From the NCBI RefSeq assembly GCF_001591365.1, contig NZ_BCUT01000001.1:1178001-1242000 (forward strand): a DNA stretch of 64,000 nucleotides. Direction: 5' to 3'. Position 1 is the stretch's first letter; every line of letters starts with the position of its first letter. Position numbers and translations under genes: made by a program. Under the pieces are notes generated by a model, which did not search any database, was not told the DNA's origin, and saw only the letters and a list, made by a program, of their open reading frames with translations. Positions 58,287-64,000 of this stretch are shown piece by piece. Source of the stretch: Variovorax paradoxus NBRC 15149. Lineage in GTDB: Bacteria; Pseudomonadota; Gammaproteobacteria; Burkholderiales; Burkholderiaceae_C.

Positions 58287-58955
58287 TCAGCGCGCAGGGC
58301 CTTCGAAGGTCGCGTTGCGCAGGAAGCCCGAAGGCATTTGCGATGCGCCACCGGCTTGCTGGTGCGCTTCGAGCAATTGGTCGAGCCGCGGATCGCGCAG
58401 CATGACCTGCGGGCTGCCGTTGCCGACCATCACGCGGGTTGGCGTGAGCGCGGCGGTGGGCGGAAGCTGGCTGTTGGCGGCCGCGGCGGCCAGCACGGAA
58501 TTGGCGGCCGGCTGCGGCTGCGCTGCTGCGATCTGGGCTCCCGGCGAAGGCACGCCGATGCCGTTCCCGACCAGGGTCCAGCTGATCGCGGCAACCGCCA
58601 CCAGCGACGCCGCGCCGGCCACCAGCTTCCAGCGGAACACCGGCTCATTGGCTGCCTCGGCCCTTCGGCGCGCCGTCAGCACCGCGGGTTCAGCGGCCGG
58701 CACCCGTGCCGGCGCCGCAATGGCGGGCTCCGCGGCCAGGCGCTGCTGGAAGCGGGCCAGGAATGCGTTGCTGTCGCTGCAGGGCGAATGGGCACCCGAG
58801 CGCAGGATGTCGCCCACCAGGTGATAGGCGCGCCAGGCACCGCGCGCGTCTTCTTCCGCGCAGACGGCGTCGATGGCCCGCGCGAACTCCTCGCCATGCA
58901 AATGACCGTCCGCCAATGCGGACACCTGTTCACGAACCGTCATCGTCTGATTCAT
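58287..58955 (-). CDS. rseA: Anti-sigma-E factor RseA/MucA
   Basis: 222 residues. N-terminal sigma-binding domain (VREQVSALADGHLHGEEFAR...; GAWRAYHLVGDILRSG), transmembrane helix at about 112-132 (LVAGAASLVAVAAISWTLV), and an Ala/Pro-rich periplasmic tail with PQVMLRDPRLDQLLEAHQQA near the end. ATG at 58955 has GCAGGTGA upstream; an open frame from a TTG at 58979 overlaps the rpoE stop and is less likely. Sequesters RpoE until cleaved. Confidence 0.92.
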   Translation of the reverse strand: MNQTMTVREQVSALADGHLHGEEFARAIDAVCAEEDARGAWRAYHLVGDILRSGAHSPCSDSNAFLARFQQRLAAEPAIAAPARVPAAEPAVLTARRRAEAANEPVFRWKLVAGAASLVAVAAISWTLVGNGIGVPSPGAQIAAAQPQPAANSVLAAAAANSQLPPTAALTPTRVMVGNGSPQVMLRDPRLDQLLEAHQQAGGASQMPSGFLRNATFEGPAR

Positions 58956-58972
58956 TTCATTCACCTGCTTAC

Positions 58973-59647
58973 CTACCAACGCTTGCCGGACTGGTTGTCC
59001 AGCAGCGGTTTGACCCTGGCCGAAATGGCCTCACGCGCCCGGAAAATACGCGAGCGCACCGTGCCGATAGGGCAATCCATGACCTCGGCGATCTCTTCGT
59101 AACTCATGCCCTCGATCTCCCGCAGGGTGACCGCCTGGCGCAATTCGGGCGGCAATGCTTCCATGGCCGCCTCGACCACTTGGGCGATCTCGTTTGCTGC
59201 CAGGACTGATTCGGGGGTTTCGTCGCTGATTGGTTCGTTTCCGGGGCGGTAAGTTTCATCGTCCTCGTCAGAAGACGGCCGCAGGGCGCTTTCGGAGATG
59301 GTCGGGTCGCGCTTCATGTCGACCAGCGCCTTCTTGGCGGTGTTGACCGCAATCCGGTAGAGCCAGGTGTAGAACTGGGCGTCGCCGCGGAACTGGTGCA
59401 GCGCGCGGTAGGCCCGGATGAAGGTTTCCTGGGCGATGTCCTCGACCAGGTCGACGTCGCGCACCATGCGCCCGATCAGGCGCTCGATCCGGCGCTGGTA
59501 CTTGATGACCAGCAGTTCGAAGGCCTTCTGGTCGCCCGCGACCGTGCGCTGGACCAGCTGAAGGTCGACCTCGCCCGGGCGCGGCGCCTCGGCGGACCCA
59601 TCGGGCAAGCCGGAGTCCGGTGGCACTGGCGGGGGAGAAGTTGTCAT
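58973..59647 (-). CDS. rpoE: ECF sigma factor RpoE
   Basis: 224 residues; envelope-stress sigma factor. Region 2 ELLVIKYQRRIERLIGRMVR, DVDLVEDIAQETFIRAYRAL, TWLYRIAVNTAKKAL; region 4 ALPPELRQAVTLREIEGMSYEEIAEVMDC and GTVRSRIFRAREA. An N-terminal Pro-rich extension of about 27 residues precedes region 2. Nine bp downstream of the YgfX-like gene, so it is linked to the fab operon transcript too. No GGAACTT-type autoregulated promoter was found in the short gap. Confidence 0.97.
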   Translation of the reverse strand: MTTSPPPVPPDSGLPDGSAEAPRPGEVDLQLVQRTVAGDQKAFELLVIKYQRRIERLIGRMVRDVDLVEDIAQETFIRAYRALHQFRGDAQFYTWLYRIAVNTAKKALVDMKRDPTISESALRPSSDEDDETYRPGNEPISDETPESVLAANEIAQVVEAAMEALPPELRQAVTLREIEGMSYEEIAEVMDCPIGTVRSRIFRAREAISARVKPLLDNQSGKRW

Positions 59648-59656
59648 CGGGGAGAT

Positions 59657-60139
59657 TCAGGGCGCATCGGCAGGCGCGGTTGCTCGCCACGGCTCGCCCG
59701 CAGGCGAGGCGGACGGGGCGCGCGAATATACCGCACGGCGTACATCGCGCCAGCGCTCGGGCATGGCGCGCTGTTCGATCCATATCCATCGCCCGGCGCG
59801 GCCCGGCTGGGTCAGGCGGACCAGCAGCAGCGATTGCAGGTCGAGCGCCACGGCGGCGCGCGCCGCATGAACGGCCCGGCCATGATCGGCGCCCGTCAGG
59901 CTCCAGCACAGGCCGTCGAAGTGCAGCACCGCGGCACCGTCGCTTCGCAGCCCGAGTCCGGCCGCAACGCCGGAAAACAGCACGCTCAGGACCAGCAGCA
60001 GCTGGCGCCAGCCAACGCTATCGATCAAAAAGCACGAGAGACCTGCGCAGCAGGCGCCCAGGGCCCAGGTGGCAATCAGGATCCGGGTCGCACCGCGCGA
60101 GCGCCCCACCGGATAGGTCACCGAGGGTGCGCTGTACAT
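59657..60139 (-). CDS. YgfX-like two-helix membrane protein
   Basis: 160 residues. Two transmembrane helices in the first third (ILIATWALGACCAGLSCFLI, LLLVLSVLFSGVAAGLGL), then a cytoplasmic part AAVLHFDGLCWSLTG, VALDLQSLLLVRLTQ, RWIWIEQRAMPERWRD that follows the outline of YgfX/CptA. The similarity is judged by eye. In E. coli YgfX pairs with SdhE; here sdhE is 32 kb away. Lies between fabF (13 bp) and rpoE (9 bp). Confidence 0.55.
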   Translation of the reverse strand: MYSAPSVTYPVGRSRGATRILIATWALGACCAGLSCFLIDSVGWRQLLLVLSVLFSGVAAGLGLRSDGAAVLHFDGLCWSLTGADHGRAVHAARAAVALDLQSLLLVRLTQPGRAGRWIWIEQRAMPERWRDVRRAVYSRAPSASPAGEPWRATAPADAP

Positions 60140-60152
60140 GGAAGAGCAAGAT

Positions 60153-61397
60153 TCAAACGCGCTTGAACACCAGCGTGCCGTTGGTGCCGCCGAAGCCGAA
60201 GTTGTTCTTGACCGCGACATCGATCTTCAGATCGCGCGCCTGATTGGCGCAATAGTCGAGGTCGCACTCCGGGTCCTGGTTGAAGATGTTGATGGTCGGC
60301 GGGCTCTTCTGGTGATGCAGCGCGAGCACCGTGAACACCGATTCGATGCCGCCGGCGCCGCCCAGCAGGTGGCCGGTCATCGACTTGGTCGAGTTGACGA
60401 CGAGCTTCTTCGCGTGATCGCCGAAAGCCAGCTTGACCGCATTGGTCTCGTTAACGTCGCCGATCTGCGTGGAGGTGCCGTGCGCATTCAGGTACTGGAC
60501 CTCGTCGGGGTTGACGCCCGCATTGGCCAACGCCATGGCCATCGAACGGCGCGGGCCGTCGACGTCGGGCGCGGTCATGTGATATGCGTCACCGGTCATG
60601 CCAAAGCCCGAGACTTCCGCATAGATCTTGGCGCCGCGCGCCTTGGCGTGTTCGTACTCTTCGAGCACCAGCACGCCAGAGCCCTCGCCCAGCACGAAGC
60701 CGTCGCGGTCCTTGTCCCACGGACGCGAGGCCGTGGCGGGATCATCGTTGCGGGTGCTCAGCGCGCGGGGCGCGGTGAAGCCACCGATGCCGAGCGGAGA
60801 AATGGTCGACTCGGCGCCGCCCGCGATCATGACGTCGGCGTCGCCGTATTCGATCATGCGCGCCGACGTGCCGATGGCGTGCAGGCCCGTGGTGCACGCG
60901 GTCACGACGGCGATGTTCGGGCCCTTGAAGCCGTACTTGATCGAGACGTGGCCCGAGATCATATTGATGATGGAAGCCGGCACGAAGAACGGCGAGATGC
61001 GGCGTGGGCCGCGACTCGCGTATTCGCCGTGCGTCTCTTCGATCATCGGCAGGCCGCCGATGCCCGAGCCGATGTTGCAGCCGATGCGCACGGCTTCTTC
61101 ATAGGACAGCGCTTCGCCGGTCGGCAATCCGCTGTCCTGCACCGCCTGGATGGCGGCGGCAAGCCCCAGATGAATGAAGCGGTCCATGTGGCGCGCTTCC
61201 TTCTCCGAGATGTATTGGGTGATGTCGAAACCCTTGACCTCACCGGCGAACTTGCAGGCGAAGGCGCTTGCATCGAACGCGGTGATGTTCGCAATGCCCG
61301 ACTTCCCGGCCAGCAGATTGGCCCAGGATTCGGCTGCGGTGTTTCCGACAGGAGCGATGCAACCGAGTCCGGTCACGACGACGCGGCGTTTGGTCAT
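60153..61397 (-). CDS. fabF: 3-oxoacyl-ACP synthase II
   Basis: 414 residues; KAS II for chain elongation. Active-site Cys in VTACTTGLHAIG, His in NAHGTSTQIGD and SMTGHLLGGAGG, and the N-terminal RRVVVTGLGCIAPVGN. Follows acpP with 96 bp between. Confidence 0.98.
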   Translation of the reverse strand: MTKRRVVVTGLGCIAPVGNTAAESWANLLAGKSGIANITAFDASAFACKFAGEVKGFDITQYISEKEARHMDRFIHLGLAAAIQAVQDSGLPTGEALSYEEAVRIGCNIGSGIGGLPMIEETHGEYASRGPRRISPFFVPASIINMISGHVSIKYGFKGPNIAVVTACTTGLHAIGTSARMIEYGDADVMIAGGAESTISPLGIGGFTAPRALSTRNDDPATASRPWDKDRDGFVLGEGSGVLVLEEYEHAKARGAKIYAEVSGFGMTGDAYHMTAPDVDGPRRSMAMALANAGVNPDEVQYLNAHGTSTQIGDVNETNAVKLAFGDHAKKLVVNSTKSMTGHLLGGAGGIESVFTVLALHHQKSPPTINIFNQDPECDLDYCANQARDLKIDVAVKNNFGFGGTNGTLVFKRV

Positions 61398-61493
61398 GCC
61401 GGCAAACCTTTCTGGAAGCGCTGAACAGCTGCCGAGCGGCGCGGGCGGTTGAAAAAAGGGCCGCCGGCCGTCGTTGCAGTGTCAGCTGGCCGA

Positions 61494-61772
<279 letters not shown>

Positions 61773-61831
61773 GCCGGGCGCATTGTGGCATTTGCCGTGC
61801 GCCCGGTACGGGAAAAGATTGCGCCTTGCGG

Positions 61832-62575
61832 CTACATGTGCATGCCGCCGTTGACGTGCAGTTCCTGCCCCGTCACGTAGGACGCCTGGGGCGACGCGAG
61901 ATAGGCCACGGCATGCGCGATGTCAGCCGGCTTGCCCAGGTGGCCCAGCGGGATCTGCTGCAGCAGCGCCTGCTGCTGCGCCTCGGGCAGGCTGGCCGTC
62001 ATGTCGGTTTCGATGAAGCCCGGCGCCACGCAGTTGACCGTGATGCTGCGGCTGCCCAGCTCGCGCGCCAGTGCGCGGGTCATGCCCGCCACGCCGGCCT
62101 TGGCTGCCGCGTAGTTGGCCTGGCCGGCATTGCCGGACGCCCCCACCACGCTCGTGATGCTGATGATGCGGCCGTAGCGCTGCTTCATCATCGGGCGGAT
62201 CACCGCGCGCGAGAGGCGGAAGACGGCCTTGAGATTGGTGTCGAGCACCGCGTCCCAGTCGTCGTCCTTCATGCGCATGGCGAGCGTGTCGCGCGTGATG
62301 CCGGCGTTGTTGACCAGCACGTGGATCGCGCCGTAGGCCTTCACGATCTCGTCGATCAGCGCCTCGACCGCGACGGCGTCGTTCACGTCGAGCGCACGCC
62401 CGCGGCCGTCGAAGGCGCTGAGCGCCGAAGTGATCTTGGCGGCGCTGTCGTCGGTGGTGCCGGTGCCGACCACTTTGAGGCCGCGCTGCGCGAGCTCGAG
62501 CGCGATGGCCGCGCCGATGCCGCGCGATGCGCCGGTGACCAGGGCGACCTGCCCTTCGAATTTGGGAATGCTCAT
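61832..62575 (-). CDS. fabG: 3-oxoacyl-ACP reductase
   Basis: 247 residues, short-chain dehydrogenase. NADP motif TGASRGIGAAIAL, NNAGITRD, and catalytic Tyr/Lys in QANYAAAKAGV. The ATG at 62575 is fixed by the conserved MSIPKFEGQVALVTG; the frame is open further upstream but unrelated. Confidence 0.98.
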   Translation of the reverse strand: MSIPKFEGQVALVTGASRGIGAAIALELAQRGLKVVGTGTTDDSAAKITSALSAFDGRGRALDVNDAVAVEALIDEIVKAYGAIHVLVNNAGITRDTLAMRMKDDDWDAVLDTNLKAVFRLSRAVIRPMMKQRYGRIISITSVVGASGNAGQANYAAAKAGVAGMTRALARELGSRSITVNCVAPGFIETDMTASLPEAQQQALLQQIPLGHLGKPADIAHAVAYLASPQASYVTGQELHVNGGMHM

Positions 62576-62601
62576 AAAAGAAGTGTCTGGGCCCGCACCG
62601 T

Positions 62602-63555
62602 TCAGCCGGCGAGCGATTGTCGGGTGTCCGCGAGCGTTGCCGGGTCGTACACCGACGCGGCTTCCAGCTCGGGGGCGATGCGCTTGACCATGCCGGCCAG
62701 CACCTTGCCCGGCCCGCACTCGATGATGGAGGCTACGCCGCGCAGTTTCAAGGCCTGCACGCTTTCGACCCAGCGAACCGGGCCGGCGGCCTGGCGCACC
62801 AGGGCGTCGCGGATGCGCGCGGGATCGGTCTCGACCGCCACGTCGATGTTGTTCAGCACCGGAATCTGCGGGGGCGCCAATGTGAGGGTGGCGAGCTTTT
62901 CGCGCAGCGCCTCGGCGGCCGGCTTCATCAGGCTCGAATGGAATGGCGCCGACACCGGCAGCAGCAGCGCGCGCTTGGCCCCGCCGGCCTTGAGCAGCTC
63001 GCAGGCCTTGTCGACGGCTGCCTTGCTGCCGGCGATCACGGTCTGCATCGGATCGTTGAAATTCACCGCCTCGACGATCTCGGCGCTGCCTGCACCGAAG
63101 GACGCCGTGGCTTCCGCGCAGCCCGCCACCACCTTGGCGGCTTCCATGCCCAGCACCGCCGCCATGGCGCCCACGCCGACCGGCACGGCCTGCTGCATGG
63201 CCCGCGCGCGAAAACGCACCAGCGGCGCGGCCTGCGCGAGCGTCAGCACGCCGGACGCAACCAGCGCCGAATATTCACCGAGCGAATGTCCCGCCACCAC
63301 CGACGGGGTGGGCCCGCCTTCGGCCAGCCAGGCGCGCCACGCGGCGACGCCAGCCACAAGCATCACCGGCTGGGTGTTGGTGGTCAGCGCCAGTTCTTCC
63401 TTCGGGCCGTTCTTGATCAGCCCGCCGATGTCTTCGCCCAGTGCTTCGGAGGCTTCGCGCAGGGTTTCGGCCACGGCCGGGTGATCGCCCCACGCATCGA
63501 GCATGCCGACGGCCTGGGAGCCCTGGCCCGGGAAGACAAAAGCAAAGGATTTCAT
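62602..63555 (-). CDS. fabD: Malonyl-CoA:ACP transacylase
   Basis: 317 residues. FVFPGQGSQAVGM at the start and nucleophile Ser in VAGHSLGEYSALV, with the catalytic His in VSAPFHSSLM. ATG at 63555 starts MKSFAFVFPG; a TTG 9 bp upstream is not preferred. Confidence 0.98.
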   Translation of the reverse strand: MKSFAFVFPGQGSQAVGMLDAWGDHPAVAETLREASEALGEDIGGLIKNGPKEELALTTNTQPVMLVAGVAAWRAWLAEGGPTPSVVAGHSLGEYSALVASGVLTLAQAAPLVRFRARAMQQAVPVGVGAMAAVLGMEAAKVVAGCAEATASFGAGSAEIVEAVNFNDPMQTVIAGSKAAVDKACELLKAGGAKRALLLPVSAPFHSSLMKPAAEALREKLATLTLAPPQIPVLNNIDVAVETDPARIRDALVRQAAGPVRWVESVQALKLRGVASIIECGPGKVLAGMVKRIAPELEAASVYDPATLADTRQSLAG

Positions 63556-63607
63556 TTTTATCAAAAGCGTCGTGTCGCATCGCAGCCCGAAGGGGCATTG
63601 CCATGCA

Positions 63608-64000
63608 CTACAGATTCAATAGCACCGCGCCCCAGGTGAAGCCGCCGCCCACGCCTTCCAGCATGACGGTTTCGCCCTTCTTCACCTTGCCGGACCGCAC
63701 GGCCTCGTCGAGCGCCAGCGGAATCGAGGCGGCCGAGGTGTTGCCATGCTCGTTGACGGTGACGATGAGTTTTTCGCGCGGAAGCTTCAGCTTCTTGGCC
63801 GTGCCTTCCATGATGCGGATGTTGGCCTGGTGCGGAATGAGCCAGTCGATGTCGGCCTCGGTCTTGCCCGCCTTTGCGAGCGTGGCACGCGCGGCGTCCT
63901 CGAGCACGCGCACCGCGAGCTTGAACACGGCCTGTCCGTCCATGTGCAGCAGCGGCGTGCCCAGCACGTTGCCGCCGGAGACGTGGCCCGGCACGCAAAG
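63608..64000 (-). CDS. fabH: 3-oxoacyl-ACP synthase III (3' part only)
   Basis: The last 130 residues of KAS III; the start lies beyond the right edge. The catalytic His is in [12 protein letters not shown] and the Asn in [12 protein letters not shown]; the C-terminus [15 protein letters not shown] is intact. Starts fatty acid synthesis from acetyl-CoA and malonyl-ACP. First gene in view of the fab run, with plsX expected further upstream. Confidence 0.97.
   Translation of the reverse strand, partial: LCVPGHVSGGNVLGTPLLHMDGQAVFKLAVRVLEDAARATLAKAGKTEADIDWLIPHQANIRIMEGTAKKLKLPREKLIVTVNEHGNTSAASIPLALDEAVRSGKVKKGETVMLEGVGGGFTWGAVLLNL

Noticed and set aside
58956..58979. Upstream TTG start for rseA
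   Set aside because: It would overlap the rpoE stop, and the ATG at 58955 has a better ribosome site and fits the family N-terminus.

Overview
The window is chromosomal DNA of very high G+C with tightly packed housekeeping genes, and it reads as a beta-proteobacterium of the Comamonadaceae, most like Variovorax. This rests on recognised gene orders (kynBUA; acnB-citE-like-tam-mdh next to gntR-sdhCDAB-sdhE-gltA; leuCDB-asd-fimV-truA-trpFBA-accD; fabHDG-acpP-fabF-rpoE-rseAB-mucD-lepA-lepB-rnc-era-recO-pdxJ-acpS) and on protein features. No database search was run. There is no prophage, transposase, CRISPR array, rRNA or recognisable tRNA. The window opens inside argF and closes inside fabH.

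Layout. 1-5.4 kb: the 3' part of argF, a small YkgJ-like cysteine-cluster protein, the kynB-kynU-kynA operon (tryptophan to anthranilate), and an orphan SUKH/ankyrin-like protein. 5.4-9.3 kb (minus strand): a flavin monooxygenase and the ferrous iron uptake cluster feoA-feoB-Cys-rich partner. 9.3-16.5 kb: acnA with a translationally coupled phosphoesterase, a small membrane protein divergent from an XRE/MmyB-like regulator, and a FadE-type acyl-CoA dehydrogenase whose 3' end overlaps the regulator gene. 16.5-28.8 kb: a TCA-cycle supercluster, with acnB, an unknown exported protein, a CitE-like lyase, tam and mdh on the minus strand, and gntR, sdhCDAB, sdhE and gltA on the plus strand. 28.9-41.5 kb: entericidin-like lipoprotein, LysR regulator, leuCDB, asd, fimV, truA, trpFBA. 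41.5-48 kb: accD, yggT, a Lon-N-domain protein, lysS, an Hsp70-like ATPase, a metallopeptidase and nagZ. 48-64 kb (all minus strand): acpS-pdxJ-recO-era-rnc-DUF4845-lepB-lepA, then a 0.5 kb non-coding stretch, then mucD-rseB-rseA-rpoE, a YgfX-like protein and fabF-acpP-fabG-fabD-fabH.

How the genes fit together. The largest theme is central carbon metabolism: both aconitase families, citrate synthase, succinate dehydrogenase with its flavinylation factor, malate dehydrogenase, and a methyltransferase that detoxifies trans-aconitate, with a GntR regulator divergent from mdh and a 12-bp palindrome between them. The second theme is the cell envelope stress and growth block: sigma-E, its anti-sigma factor and periplasmic co-regulator, a DegP-like protease, signal peptidase, LepA, fatty acid synthesis genes and AcpS.

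The least explained parts are the 0.5 kb lepA-mucD gap (one exact DnaA box, a 17-spaced plus-strand promoter followed by a terminator, and a second possible short RNA on the minus strand), palindromic operators in the two divergent promoter regions (gntR/mdh and XRE/membrane protein), a repeat-derived N-terminal extension of TrpA, and several uncharacterised small proteins. I found no clear multi-gene system that I would call new; the candidates are listed with graded interest.
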